A DNA stretch of 64,000 bases, taken from Exiguobacterium sp. RIT594. GTDB lineage: Bacteria > Bacillota > Bacilli > Exiguobacteriales > Exiguobacteriaceae. Every line of letters begins with the position of its first letter. Positions within the stretch are counted from its first letter, which is position 1. The position numbers and the translations under genes were made by a program. Below are positions 17,474 through 26,375 of the stretch, piece after piece. The notes under the pieces were generated by a model that saw nothing but the letters and a program-made list of their open reading frames with translations, was not told where the DNA came from and searched no databases. The stretch covers positions 156,856 to 220,855 of the forward strand of contig NZ_QPKF01000003.1 in the NCBI RefSeq assembly GCF_003339585.1, in the 5' to 3' direction.

Positions 17474-17485
17474 ATGATTTCCTCC

Positions 17486-18685
17486 TTACAGGTCGAATGA
17501 TTTTGCGATTGCTGCGACGGTCCGTTCGATGTCGGCTTGGGCAATCGTATATGAGATGCTGATTTCTGATGTCGTGACTTGATAAAACGTGATGTTTTCC
17601 GCACGGAAAATCGCAAACAATTTTGAAGCGACACCGGTTGCATCCCGCATGCCGATTCCGACGACCGATAATTTGGCATGCTGGTTATGACGGTCGACTT
17701 TGACGGTCGGGAAACGGTTGATGATATCCTGCAAGGCTTCTTCCAAAAACTCTTCTTCGTCGAGCGGACAAGAGAAGGAGAGGAAGATGTCACTGTCAAA
17801 CGTCGTCTGACTGATCATATCGATATTGACGTGGCGACCTGACAACAGTTCAAAGATATCCGCGACCGCTGAATTCGTCTGTGGAACGTGTTTGATTGAT
17901 ACCGTCAGGACGTTTTTCGTCACACTGACACTCGTTACTGCTTTCTGTTCCATCGTTTCCGTTGCCTCCATGATCCAAGTCCCTCTTTTCGATTCTAGTG
18001 TTTTTCCGACGAAGATGTGGACGCCGTATTTTTTACCAAGTTCGACACTGCGCATCTCCATGACTTTAGAGCCGAGCGCACTCATTTCCATCATCTCATC
18101 GTATGAAATGTGTGGAATCGGCTGCGCTGCTGCATGAATACGTGGATCTGCCGTATAGACACCGTCAACATCCGTATAGATCTCACAACGTTTATCAAGG
18201 ACGGCTGCCAGTGCAACGGCTGTCGTATCTGATCCGCCGCGTCCGAGCGTCGTGACATCCCCCAGTTCATTGACCCCTTGGAAACCGGCGACGATGATGA
18301 CATCATAGGTCTCCAGTTTTTTCCGGAGCAGTTCGCCGTCGATTTGTTTGATTTTACTTTTCGTATGCAGCCCCATCGTACTGATGCCGGCTTGGGCTCC
18401 CGTTTGCGACAAGGCTTTTGTCCCGAGTGAATTCAGCGCGATGCTGAGCAACGAAATCGTCTGTTCTTCTCCGATTGCAAGCAGTCGATCCAGTTCGCGT
18501 CGTTCCGGCCGGTCCGTAATCGCCTGCGCCTGCGCAATCAATGAATCCGTCATTTTCCCCATCGCTGATACGACGACGACTAATTTCTCCCCTTGATCCG
18601 TCCGATTCTTCAAATAATTCGCAATTGACTGAATCTGTTCGACAGTCGCAACCGAACTACCACCAAATTTAAGTACAGTTGTCAC
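17486..18685 (-). CDS. lysC: Aspartokinase, lysine-operon type
   Basis: A 399-residue kinase for aspartate, the entry step of the aspartate family. KFGGSS is at residues 6-11, the aspartate-binding region is GRGGSDTTAVALA, and two C-terminal ACT domains lie from about residue 260 (VSVTKNVLTVS; KLSVVGIGMRDATG). The start is GTG, with AAAAGGAGAT about six bases upstream, so the true N-terminus is MTTVLKFGG. It is the first gene after the L-box, so both allosteric (ACT) and riboswitch control by lysine are likely. Confidence 0.95.
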   Translation of the reverse strand: MTTVLKFGGSSVATVEQIQSIANYLKNRTDQGEKLVVVVSAMGKMTDSLIAQAQAITDRPERRELDRLLAIGEEQTISLLSIALNSLGTKALSQTGAQAGISTMGLHTKSKIKQIDGELLRKKLETYDVIIVAGFQGVNELGDVTTLGRGGSDTTAVALAAVLDKRCEIYTDVDGVYTADPRIHAAAQPIPHISYDEMMEMSALGSKVMEMRSVELGKKYGVHIFVGKTLESKRGTWIMEATETMEQKAVTSVSVTKNVLTVSIKHVPQTNSAVADIFELLSGRHVNIDMISQTTFDSDIFLSFSCPLDEEEFLEEALQDIINRFPTVKVDRHNQHAKLSVVGIGMRDATGVASKLFAIFRAENITFYQVTTSEISISYTIAQADIERTVAAIAKSFDL

Positions 18686-18713
18686 AATCCTATCTCCTTT
18701 TGTCCCGAAACAG

Positions 18714-18755
18714 AAAAAAACGACGGGCCGGTAGGAGCGTTCCTACGGCCCGTCG
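18714..18755 (-). terminator. Expression-platform terminator of the lysine riboswitch
   Basis: A long stem (CGACGGGCC...GGCCCGTCG, 18721-18755) is followed on the minus strand by TTTTTTT and lies just before the lysC ribosome binding site. It would end transcription when lysine is bound upstream. Confidence 0.9.
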
Positions 18756-18802
18756 TTATCACGATCGGACAAACGATGACAGTGTCATTCGTTCTTTTAC
18801 GT

Positions 18803-18972
18803 AAGATAGCGCTCCGAAACGTGGGTTTCGGCAGTACAACGGATCTTAACCGTTGTACCAGCAATCAAGAAAAAGCATTTTCCTGTTCACTTCGGCGGAT
18901 TTCCCCTTTCACATCACTTGGCATGCTTGCCTTTGTAAGTGTTGCTACTGATGTCATCCGCGCCTCTATCTG
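18803..18972 (-). promoter_or_regulatory. Lysine riboswitch (L-box) aptamer
   Basis: Read on the minus strand, this has the conserved L-box elements in order: AGATAGAGGCGCG at the P1/J start, AAAGGGGAAATCCGCCGAAG, a central TTGCTGGTACAACG arm, and the closing GGAGCGCTATCTTACG. P1 pairs AGATAG with CTATCT. Together with the terminator this explains most of the 360-base gap 18686-19045. When lysine is scarce, the whole lysC-lysA operon should be read through. Boundaries by eye. Confidence 0.92.
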
Positions 18973-18988
18973 TCGGTTGTTAGTTACA

Positions 18989-18997
18989 GTTATAGCA
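18989..18997 (-). promoter_or_regulatory. Predicted promoter of the lysine operon (extended -10)
   Basis: TGCTATAAC on the minus strand is an extended -10 box placed about 15-20 bases before the first L-box residues. The -35 region is weak. Only about 48 bases separate it from the argH stop, and no terminator is seen between them. Confidence 0.5.
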
Positions 18998-19045
18998 AAC
19001 ATTTTTTGTTAAATCCAGTGATTTGCCAAACTTTTTTGAATTTCA

Positions 19046-20416
19046 TCATTTTTCAAGGTGCTTCTTCGCTAATGTGAGTTGTTCCCGGACGGCTGTAAAA
19101 CCGGTCCCGCCGTAGCTTCCCCGTCGTGCGACGGCTTGAACCGGATCGAGCAACGGATAGACATCTTCCGCAATGACCGGATGGAACGTCCGATACGTCG
19201 ACAGCGTCAAATCTTTTAAGAAACAGCCGCTCTGCACACAATGTAAGACGGCTTTCCCGACGATTTCATGTGCTTCCCGGAACGGAATCCCCTTTGTGAC
19301 CAGATAATCTGCCAGTTCCGTTGCATTCGAGAAGTCTTGCATCGTCGCCTTCTTGAGCGCTTCTGTCTTAAACGTAGCGGATTCGATCATGCCTGTAAAA
19401 ATTTGAACGGATTGTAACACCGTATCAGCGGTATCAAAGACACCCTCTTTATCTTCTTGCATATCTTTATTGTAGGCGAGCGGCAGAGCCTTCATCGTCG
19501 TTAGGAAGCCCATCAGGTTACCGTAGACACGTCCTGTTTTACCGCGAATCAGTTCCGCGAAATCCGGATTCTTTTTCTGCGGCATCATGCTCGATCCCGT
19601 TGAAAACGCATCAGATAACTCGATGAATGAAAACTCCTGTGATGCCCAGATGATGATTTCTTCGCAAAAACGTGACAAGTGCATCATCACCGTCGAAGCG
19701 ATTCCGAGATATTCGATGACAAAATCCCGGTCCGAGACCGCGTCCAAACTGTTCGGATAGACCTGTTCAAACCCAAGTAACTCGGCTGACTTGAACCGGT
19801 CAATCGGGAAAGTCGTTCCCGCCAGTGCCCCGGCACCGAGCGGCGACATCCGGATTCGCTTTAAGTTATCCGTCAATCGATCGGCATCCCGTTCAAACAT
19901 CCAAAAGTAAGCGAGCAGATGGTGCGCCAGTGAAATCGGCTGTGCCCGTTGCAGATGGGTGTAACCCGGCATGACCGTCTCGACATGTTGCTCCGCCTGT
20001 TCCGTAATGACGGATTGCAGGTTACGGATGCTGGTCAGGAGTTCGAGAACATGCTGCTCCATCCAAAGATGAAGATCGGTCGCAACCTGATCGTTTCGAC
20101 TGCGGGCTGTGTGCAGCTTCCCGGCAACGGGACCAATCTGCTCCGTCAATAACCGCTCGAGATTCATGTGGATGTCTTCGTCAACCGTCGTGTAGACGTG
20201 CTGATCGAGTGTCGTTTGTAACTGTTTCAGCCCGGCTTCGATTTGTTTCCACTCGGTTTTCTCAAGAATCCCTTGTTCATGCAACATCTGTGCATGGGCC
20301 AGGCTGCCTTGCAAATCAACGGCTGCTAATTTCTGATCAAACGAAATCGATGCTCCGAAGGCCTCCGCTTGAGCGGAAGCACTTTCCGTAAAACGTCCGC
20401 CCCATAGTTTCGTCAT
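19046..20416 (-). CDS. argH: Argininosuccinate lyase
   Basis: A 456-residue enzyme of the fumarase/aspartase superfamily that splits argininosuccinate into arginine and fumarate. The superfamily signature [12 protein letters not shown] and the N-terminal substrate-binding [16 protein letters not shown] are intact, as is [11 protein letters not shown]. Normal length. Its ATG overlaps the argG stop by four bases; GGAAGG sits nine bases before the ATG. Second gene of the argGH operon. Confidence 0.95.
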   Translation of the reverse strand: MTKLWGGRFTESASAQAEAFGASISFDQKLAAVDLQGSLAHAQMLHEQGILEKTEWKQIEAGLKQLQTTLDQHVYTTVDEDIHMNLERLLTEQIGPVAGKLHTARSRNDQVATDLHLWMEQHVLELLTSIRNLQSVITEQAEQHVETVMPGYTHLQRAQPISLAHHLLAYFWMFERDADRLTDNLKRIRMSPLGAGALAGTTFPIDRFKSAELLGFEQVYPNSLDAVSDRDFVIEYLGIASTVMMHLSRFCEEIIIWASQEFSFIELSDAFSTGSSMMPQKKNPDFAELIRGKTGRVYGNLMGFLTTMKALPLAYNKDMQEDKEGVFDTADTVLQSVQIFTGMIESATFKTEALKKATMQDFSNATELADYLVTKGIPFREAHEIVGKAVLHCVQSGCFLKDLTLSTYRTFHPVIAEDVYPLLDPVQAVARRGSYGGTGFTAVREQLTLAKKHLEK

Positions 20417-21618
20417 TTTTTCACGCCTTCCTGACGATGGACACTGGCATGTGTCGCAATCGCAAGACCGTGCAATTTGATGAATCCTTTCGCTGCTTCG
20501 TGATCAAAGGCATCTTCTTTTGTATACGTTGCGAGTTTCTCGTCGTAGAGCGAAACCGCTGACTGACGTCCTGTGACGGTTGCGTTCCCTTTATACAGTT
20601 TGACACGGACTTCACCGGTCACGTCCTGTTGCGTTGCCGTCAAGAAGGCTTTAAGGCCTTTTGTCAGCGGTGCATGGAATAATCCGTTGTAAATCGTTTC
20701 TGCATATTGTTTGCTTAAAATCGGCTTGAAATGAGCGACATCTTTCGTCAACGTGATGGTCTCAAGGGCTGCATGGGCTTTGAGTAAGACTGTTGCACCC
20801 GGGCACTCGTACACTTCACGGGACTTGATGCCGACCAAACGGTTTTCGACATGGTCAATCCGTCCGACGCCGTGTGCACCGGCAATGATATTCAGTTCGG
20901 TAATCAGTTTCGCTAGCGGATACGCTGTCCCGTTGATCGAAACCGGAACACCTGCTTCAAAACCGATGATGACTTCTTCCGCTTGATCCGGTGCGTCTTC
21001 CGGTGCGACCGTCAAGGCGTATGCATCTTGCGGCGGCTCTGTCCATGGATTTTCAAGAACGCCACATTCGTTACTGCGTCCCCATAAGTTCATGTCGATT
21101 GAATACGGGCTGTCGAGATTGATTGGAATCGGAACATTGTTTTCTTTTGCATAAGCGATTTCTTCCTCACGTGACCATTTCCATTCACGAACCGGAGCGA
21201 TGACTTCGAGCGACGGATCAAGAGCAGCAACCGAAACTTCGAACCGGACTTGGTCGTTTCCTTTTCCGGTACAGCCGTGGGCGACTGCTGTAGCTCCGTG
21301 GGCATGCGCCACTTCGACCAGTTTTTCAGCAATCAACGGGCGAGATAAAGCGGAAATCAACGGATACGCTCCTTCGTAATGCGCACCGTACTGAAGGGCC
21401 GGCAAAACAAAGTCATTTGCAAATTCGTCTTTGACATCAAGAACAATCGATTCGATTGCTCCGACAAGTAACGCTTTTTCTTTGATGACTGACAAATCTT
21501 TTCCTTCGCCGACATCCATGCATAATGCGACGACGTCATAATCCTTGCTCAACCATTTGATGGCGACTGAAGTATCCAGTCCACCCGAATACGCTAAAAT
21601 CAATTTTTGTTTTGTCAT
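20413..21618 (-). CDS. argG: Argininosuccinate synthase
   Basis: A 401-residue ATP-dependent ligase joining citrulline and aspartate. The PP-loop [10 protein letters not shown] is at residues 9-18, followed by [14 protein letters not shown] and the citrulline/aspartate site [22 protein letters not shown] is before the ATG. It leads the argGH operon, which has a predicted ARG box and a TATAAT -10 upstream. The early genes for ornithine and citrulline are not in this window. Confidence 0.95.
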   Translation of the reverse strand: MTKQKLILAYSGGLDTSVAIKWLSKDYDVVALCMDVGEGKDLSVIKEKALLVGAIESIVLDVKDEFANDFVLPALQYGAHYEGAYPLISALSRPLIAEKLVEVAHAHGATAVAHGCTGKGNDQVRFEVSVAALDPSLEVIAPVREWKWSREEEIAYAKENNVPIPINLDSPYSIDMNLWGRSNECGVLENPWTEPPQDAYALTVAPEDAPDQAEEVIIGFEAGVPVSINGTAYPLAKLITELNIIAGAHGVGRIDHVENRLVGIKSREVYECPGATVLLKAHAALETITLTKDVAHFKPILSKQYAETIYNGLFHAPLTKGLKAFLTATQQDVTGEVRVKLYKGNATVTGRQSAVSLYDEKLATYTKEDAFDHEAAKGFIKLHGLAIATHASVHRQEGVKK

Positions 21619-21651
21619 TCTTATTTCCTCCTTGAATTCGACTGTATCTGT

Positions 21652-21668
21652 CTGTATAAAAATTCACT
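21652..21668. promoter_or_regulatory. Predicted ARG box (ArgR/AhrC operator)
   Basis: CTGTATAAAAATTCACT closely resembles the AhrC consensus CATGAATAAAAATTCAAG. It lies between the TATAAT -10 (minus strand, 21678-21673) and argG, where arginine-bound repressor would block transcription. Confidence 0.6.
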
Positions 21669-21693
21669 ATGGATTATATATATACATAGACTT

Positions 21694-21726
21694 TCAAAAA
21701 AAGAAACCCTTTTTTCAGGATTTCTT
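21694..21726 (-). terminator. Terminator of the alaX-GNAT operon
   Basis: On the minus strand AAGAAATCC pairs with GGGTTTCTT (one U-G) and runs into TTTTT. The U-tract adjoins the argG promoter region. Confidence 0.65.
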
Positions 21727-21738
21727 AAAAAATCAGCG

Positions 21739-22167
21739 TTAAATTTTTTTCTCCATCGTCCGGTGCGGGATGCCCGCATCGTCAAATTCATCGGAAACAA
21801 TTGCATAACCAAGCCCTTGATAAAATGGGATTGCCTGGACCTGGGCACCGAGTGTCAAAATCGTCCGCCCTTCCCGGCGGGCAATCCGTTCCATCGCCTG
21901 CATCAGTTCGCCACCGTATCCTTTTCCTCTTGTCGCAGCAAGGGTCGCGACGCGTTCGACCTTCATCCGTTGCTCATCATACGGACGCGTCCGCCCCGTT
22001 GCGACAGGACGATTCTGCTCATCGAGGACGAGCAGATGAATCGCTGTTTCATCGTGTGTATCATATTCCAAATGGCGGGGAACCCCTTGTTCCTCGACAA
22101 AAACCCGTTCCCGGATCATTCGGACCGCTTGTTGCTGTTCGGCTGTTTTCACTTGAATCACTGTCAT
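21739..22167 (-). CDS. GNAT family N-acetyltransferase (ElaA/YjcF type)
   Basis: A 142-residue acetyltransferase. It has the family N-terminus RERVFVEEQGVP, the acetyl-CoA loop ATRGKGYGGELM, and the C-terminal GAQVQAIPFYQGLGYAIVSDEFDDAGIPH. The last block is typical of the YjcF/ElaA subgroup; substrate unknown. Its ATG overlaps the stop of the AlaX gene as ATGA, so the two are co-translated. Whether the acetyltransferase works with the editing protein is not known. Followed by a terminator. Confidence 0.88.
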   Translation of the reverse strand: MTVIQVKTAEQQQAVRMIRERVFVEEQGVPRHLEYDTHDETAIHLLVLDEQNRPVATGRTRPYDEQRMKVERVATLAATRGKGYGGELMQAMERIARREGRTILTLGAQVQAIPFYQGLGYAIVSDEFDDAGIPHRTMEKKI

Positions 22168-23315
22168 GTATGTAATTCCTCCTTTAATGCTTCTACATAA
22201 GCTTGTGCCTCTTCATACGTTTGGAATACTGCCTGGGCGTTGTTTTCACTTCCGCCGCCACGTCCATTAAACTGCTTAAGATGAGTTTTGGCAAATTGTC
22301 CAAGATGAATCGAGCCGGTGCTGCACATGAATAATTTTTTAGCTGTCTCGTTCCAGATGAATCCTGTCCGCCCTGCTTCGGCCAATGCCTTAAGAAGTTT
22401 TTCCGAGAAACGGATGTCTTCCTGATCATGTCGCACGGTGAGGACCGGTTCGTCCGTCGCCAGAAGTTCTTTTAAGACCGCTTTGACATGAGCATCTTCA
22501 GTCTGTCCGATTTGACGGTTCAGACGCACCTGCTCCTGTTTCAGTTCCTCGACGACGAGATGAACCTGATCTTTTTTAGCTGATAATGCACGGGCCGTTT
22601 CTGCTAAAACACGCCGTTCCGTCGTCAGTAATCGAAACGCCCGGTCTTTCGCTACATATGCCAAGCGGATATTTCCTCGAACCTTCTCCAGTCCTGTGAA
22701 TAAAATCAGTTCCAGTTCCGATGTCGAGGCCAGATGTGTCCCTCCGCAGGCACTATAATCGAGTTCACCGATTTGAACGACGCGGATTTTCCCGGTTACT
22801 TGAGGGGTCTTTCGTAAAGGTAACCGGAGTGCCGCTTCTTCTGTATACTCTGTCGCCGTGATTAGGAGGTTGGCTTGAATCACCGTCCGCAACCGTTCCT
22901 CCAGTCGACTTTGAAGGGCGTCGTCCCATGCGTCAAGATCGAGATCAAGTGTCGATTCTTCCGTACCGGTCCGGAAACTGATTGTCTTGATTTGGAACTC
23001 GTCCTGAAGAATCGCGGAAATGACATGTTGCGCCGTATGTTGCGCTGCATGGTCCGTTCGAATGACATCATCGACTTCACCTTGTACTTCGGATTTAAGA
23101 AGCGGACTTTCGAGGCGATGCCAGACCTGTCCGTCTTCAAGTTGAACATCCAATACGGGAATACCGTTCAGTGTGCCACGATCGGCAGGCTGTCCCCCAC
23201 TCTCCGGATAAAAGTAACTTTGTTGCAGTGTCACCCAGTGTCCCTGCTCTTCTTTCGTACCCGTCACGATTGATTCGAAGGTCCGGACGTCCGGATAAAT
23301 TTGCTCTGAACGCAT
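22164..23315 (-). CDS. AlaX-type alanyl-tRNA editing protein with DHHA1 domain
   Basis: About 383 residues; a free-standing relative of the editing half of alanyl-tRNA synthetase, expected to deacylate mischarged Ser- or Gly-tRNA(Ala). The zinc/catalytic residues are present: His93 and His97 (HTAQH), Cys190 and His194 (CGGTH). The C-terminal DHHA1 domain ends with GRGGGSENNAQ. Two in-frame ATGs are six bases apart; AAAAAGGTGG touches the first but is seven bases from the second, so I take 23315. Its ATGA junction with the GNAT gene suggests a two-gene operon. It diverges from nagR. Confidence 0.9.
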   Translation of the reverse strand: MRSEQIYPDVRTFESIVTGTKEEQGHWVTLQQSYFYPESGGQPADRGTLNGIPVLDVQLEDGQVWHRLESPLLKSEVQGEVDDVIRTDHAAQHTAQHVISAILQDEFQIKTISFRTGTEESTLDLDLDAWDDALQSRLEERLRTVIQANLLITATEYTEEAALRLPLRKTPQVTGKIRVVQIGELDYSACGGTHLASTSELELILFTGLEKVRGNIRLAYVAKDRAFRLLTTERRVLAETARALSAKKDQVHLVVEELKQEQVRLNRQIGQTEDAHVKAVLKELLATDEPVLTVRHDQEDIRFSEKLLKALAEAGRTGFIWNETAKKLFMCSTGSIHLGQFAKTHLKQFNGRGGGSENNAQAVFQTYEEAQAYVEALKEELHT

Positions 23316-23443
23316 CTTCATTCCACCTTTTTTGTACTGAATTTGCTTCTATTATGACACAAATCACTTACAATCGTTTGTCGACATCTTCATTTCCTAG
23401 TACACTAGATGAAAGACTATCGACCGCGAAGGGACGAAATGCC

Positions 23444-24178
23444 GTGATTCAGCACATCAATAAAAATTCACCACTTCCAATCTACTACCAAATTGAGGCT
23501 GCCTTAAAGCAACAAATCGAAGAAGGTCTATTACAACCGGGCGATTTGATTCCCTCAGAACGCGAATTCGCCGAGGCCCATCAAATCAGCCGGATGACTG
23601 TCCGTCAAGCCATCTCGAACCTCGTCAACGCCGGTTATCTGATTCGTCAAAAAGGACGCGGTACATTCGTTGCCAATAAAAAAATCGTCATGCAACTATC
23701 TGGTTTGACCAGTTTTTCTGAAGAGATGGAACATCTTGGATTGGAACCGGCAAGTGAATTGTTGTCCTACCAGACGATTGCTGCTGAAATGACAATCGCG
23801 AATAAACTTGGTATTCGTGAAGGAGCCAAAATCTATGAATTAAAACGGTTACGGATTGCAAACGAACAACCGCTTGCGCTCGAAACGGTCTACATCCCGG
23901 AACAGTTGTTGCCGGGATTGAATCAGGACGTCGCCATCACGTCCCTTTATGCCTTTGCTGAAGCCAGCGGACTCAACCTTGGCCGTGCCAGTCAGACTTT
24001 CGAATCACGCCTCGCGACAAAAGAAGAAGCGCAACATCTCGGTCTGTCGGTCAGTTCACCGGTTTTGTCCGTCGAGCAGCTGACTTTCCTTGCCACCGAT
24101 CAACCGTTTGAATATGTCATCTCTGCTTATCGCGGCGACCGGTATACGTTCACGGTCGAAATGGAACGGCAACGCTGA
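23444..24178 (+). CDS. nagR: GntR/HutC-family regulator, NagR (YvoA) type
   Basis: A 244-residue transcription factor. An N-terminal winged helix (about 8-70: PIYYQIEAALKQQIEEG, IPSEREFAE, SRMTVRQAISNLVNAG) is followed by a UTRA effector domain ending YRGDRYTFTVEM. Length and sequence closely follow B. subtilis NagR, which senses glucosamine-6-phosphate and represses nagAB. The start is GTG at 23444 with GGGAC nine bases upstream; the longer frame runs back into the alaX promoter and lacks a site. nagAB lies only 2 kb away with a matching operator. Ends in a shared terminator. Confidence 0.88.
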   Translation: MIQHINKNSPLPIYYQIEAALKQQIEEGLLQPGDLIPSEREFAEAHQISRMTVRQAISNLVNAGYLIRQKGRGTFVANKKIVMQLSGLTSFSEEMEHLGLEPASELLSYQTIAAEMTIANKLGIREGAKIYELKRLRIANEQPLALETVYIPEQLLPGLNQDVAITSLYAFAEASGLNLGRASQTFESRLATKEEAQHLGLSVSSPVLSVEQLTFLATDQPFEYVISAYRGDRYTFTVEMERQR

Positions 24179-24221
24179 GACTGATTTGAAATCAGAAGAA
24201 ATCCCCTTTCTTTTTTCGAGC

Positions 24222-24279
24222 AAAAAAGCACACATTTCAAGATACTTTTCAAGAAAGTATCTGAAACGTGTGCTTTTTT
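24222..24279. terminator. Bidirectional terminator between nagR and the LCP gene
   Basis: A very long stem: AAAAAAGCACAC and TTTCAAGATACTTT on the left mirror GAAAGTATCTGAAA and GTGTGCTTTTTT on the right, around a four-base loop. U-tracts on both strands. Confidence 0.9.
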
Positions 24280-24300
24280 AGGCTCATCCGTCTGAAACAG

Positions 24301-25398
24301 TTATTGAACGGGTTGCTCGACTGTCGTCGAATCCGTTTCTTCCGGTGTGCTTGTCTCTTCTTTTATGGGTGAAACTTCTTGTCCTTGCATCGCCTTGGTC
24401 AAATTGGCTTTGACACGATCAAGTTGATTCGGGTCCAGATGATATTCCCATTTCCCGCTGATGCCGATGTATCCTTCACCTGCGAGCTGGTATTCTGTCG
24501 TATTACGTAAAGCCGTCGTAAAATCAGCTAAACGAAGATAATCATTTGGTCCTAAGTTCGTTTCGACATTGTCTCCGACAGCGTCTAAGATATCACGGTA
24601 CGCACCAAGCGAACGGAAGCTTGCGGCTTCTTTCGCAACAGCTTGAATGACCTGCATCTGCTTTTGCCCTCGACCGATATCACCGAGTGGATCATCATGG
24701 CGATTTCGAACGTAAGCGAGTGCCTGTTCTCCACTCAAATGCTGCATACCCTTCGGAACGGTAATCGTTCCTGCTTTACGCGCCGAATCCTGTTCCTTGA
24801 ACGCATAACGGACATCGATATCGACTCCGTCCAGTGCATCAATCAACTGAACGAATCCTTGGAAGTTAACTTTAACGACATGGTTGATTTCAATGCCGAG
24901 CAGATTTTCCGTCGTCTCACGCGCCAGTTTGATTCCGTTGTATGAACTCGATTTGTCCATCGAACCGAAATAATGCGCATGGGTGATTTTATCCTGCTCG
25001 ATACCTGTTTTCCCGTATGGCACATCATATTTGGAATAATCAATGTTGACGAGTGAATCCCGCGGAATACTCGTCAGTACCAATTGTTCTGTCTTTTTAT
25101 TCAAGACACCGACAATCATGACATCTGATCGTGCCGGTTCCTTGCGTTCTTTGCTGGCTTTCGTCTCATCCGTTCCTAAAATCAAAAAAGATTCGGACGG
25201 GACATCATCATATTTCGAACTGACTTTCGAACCCGGAATGTTGATTTGTGTTCTCGCCAGTGTTTCCTGTGTTTTTATGAAAACCGCTCCCGCATAACCG
25301 GAACCGATGACGGTCAAAAGTAATAACAAGGCAGCAATCACTTTGATGAACATCTTGCCAGCACTCGGTTGCCTCTTTCTTGCTGATCTCGTCTGCAT
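24301..25398 (-). CDS. LytR-CpsA-Psr (LCP) family cell-wall polymer ligase
   Basis: A 365-residue membrane-anchored enzyme expected to transfer teichoic acid or other glycopolymers from undecaprenyl phosphate to peptidoglycan. There is a basic cytosolic start, a single transmembrane helix (about 15-38), then the LCP domain with FLILGTDE, RSDVMIVG, SIPRDSLV, DALDGVDIDV and the Arg-rich YVRNRHDDPLGDIGRGQKQMQVI. A short acidic, Thr-rich tail follows. The ATG at 25398 is chosen because GAGGG lies seven bases upstream; the longer start has no site. Sits between nagR and nagB but is read on its own. Confidence 0.9.
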   Translation of the reverse strand: MQTRSARKRQPSAGKMFIKVIAALLLLLTVIGSGYAGAVFIKTQETLARTQINIPGSKVSSKYDDVPSESFLILGTDETKASKERKEPARSDVMIVGVLNKKTEQLVLTSIPRDSLVNIDYSKYDVPYGKTGIEQDKITHAHYFGSMDKSSSYNGIKLARETTENLLGIEINHVVKVNFQGFVQLIDALDGVDIDVRYAFKEQDSARKAGTITVPKGMQHLSGEQALAYVRNRHDDPLGDIGRGQKQMQVIQAVAKEAASFRSLGAYRDILDAVGDNVETNLGPNDYLRLADFTTALRNTTEYQLAGEGYIGISGKWEYHLDPNQLDRVKANLTKAMQGQEVSPIKEETSTPEETDSTTVEQPVQ

Positions 25399-25548
25399 CT
25401 GTAAGCCCTCATTTTCATGTAAATTTTCTGTAAAGTTCACTATTCTCCATTATCCCGACTTTTATTAAAATGTCAATTTACGATTCGATTAAGATGATGT
25501 GATTTCACTGTTTTTGCGATGGAACAGCTAAAGCAAAATTAAATACAA

Positions 25549-25604
25549 AACCCGCCTCTTGAGAAGAACGGTCTAAAGCAGTCCGGTCTCATCAAAGACG
25601 AGTT
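25549..25604 (-). terminator. Possible terminator structure after nagB
   Basis: AACTCGTCT (minus strand, 25604-25596) can pair along nine bases with AGGCGGGTT (25557-25549), with G-U pairs, closing a large loop with further pairing and followed by TTTTG. Weaker than the others; the rest of the 25399-25610 gap shows nothing. Confidence 0.35.
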
Positions 25605-25610
25605 GTTGTT

Positions 25611-26369
25611 TCATTTCATGAAGTTGGTATAGGCAGCTCGGCCTGTACGTTTTGCTTCCTCCGATAACAAGCTTGCGGCTTCTTCGTCAAGGACAACCAT
25701 CACATCGGCGTGACGTTGTAAAATCGTCGCCGGGCAAGCAGTCGTTGCCGGACCCTCCATCATGTCGCGAATCGCCTCTGCTTTTCGCTCGCTTGAAGCG
25801 ACTAATAAAATCTTCTTCGCTTCCATGATTGTTCCGATGCCCATCGTGATTGCTTCAGTCGGCACATCCTCCAACCGGTCAAAAAAACGTTGATTGGCAA
25901 TCCGGGTCGACTCGGTCAGCTCGGTTACATGTGTTTTGGCATCAAACGGTGTACCGGGTTCATTGAATGCGATATGACCGTTCGAACCGATGCCGAGCAG
26001 TTGAATGTCGATTCCTAGTTTCCGAACCAGTTCTTCATACCGCGCACTCTCTTGACTTGGATCAACTGTATTTCCAATCGGTACATACGATTCTTTGAAG
26101 TCGACCGCATCAAACAAATGCTCCTGCATGAACGTATGATAACTGTGCGGGTGATCCGGACTCAGTCCGACGTATTCGTCCAAATTGACGGTCGTCACAT
26201 GCCGGCAATCGACTTGATCCTTGCGCCATTCTTCATATACACCGAGCGGAGAGCTGCCTGTCGCCAGTCCGATCGTCAATCCTTCCGGGTGTCTTACAAT
26301 CTCCTGTTTGAGCAGTTGATACGAGACATTAGCCAATTCTTCTGCTTTTTCTACAATCATCCATTTCAT
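25611..26369 (-). CDS. nagB: Glucosamine-6-phosphate deaminase
   Basis: A 252-residue enzyme that turns glucosamine-6-phosphate into fructose-6-phosphate and ammonia, feeding amino sugars into glycolysis. The phosphate loop GLATGSSPLGVY, the catalytic Asp/His region NLDEYVGLSPDHPHSYHTFM and GIGSNGHIAFNEPG are typical. Length normal for the non-allosteric Gram-positive type. AAGGGG precedes the ATG; six bases after nagA. Likely derepressed when NagR binds amino-sugar phosphates. Confidence 0.95.
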   Translation of the reverse strand: MKWMIVEKAEELANVSYQLLKQEIVRHPEGLTIGLATGSSPLGVYEEWRKDQVDCRHVTTVNLDEYVGLSPDHPHSYHTFMQEHLFDAVDFKESYVPIGNTVDPSQESARYEELVRKLGIDIQLLGIGSNGHIAFNEPGTPFDAKTHVTELTESTRIANQRFFDRLEDVPTEAITMGIGTIMEAKKILLVASSERKAEAIRDMMEGPATTACPATILQRHADVMVVLDEEAASLLSEEAKRTGRAAYTNFMK

Positions 26370-26375
26370 CAGTTG

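Noticed and set aside
21607..22200. 197-codon plus-strand frame across the argG promoter and GNAT
   Set aside because: Spans a promoter, an operator and a terminator, and is antisense to a clear acetyltransferase.
23171..23443. N-terminal extension of the GntR-family regulator
   Set aside because: It runs through the alaX start region, has no ribosome binding site, and the family begins at the chosen GTG.
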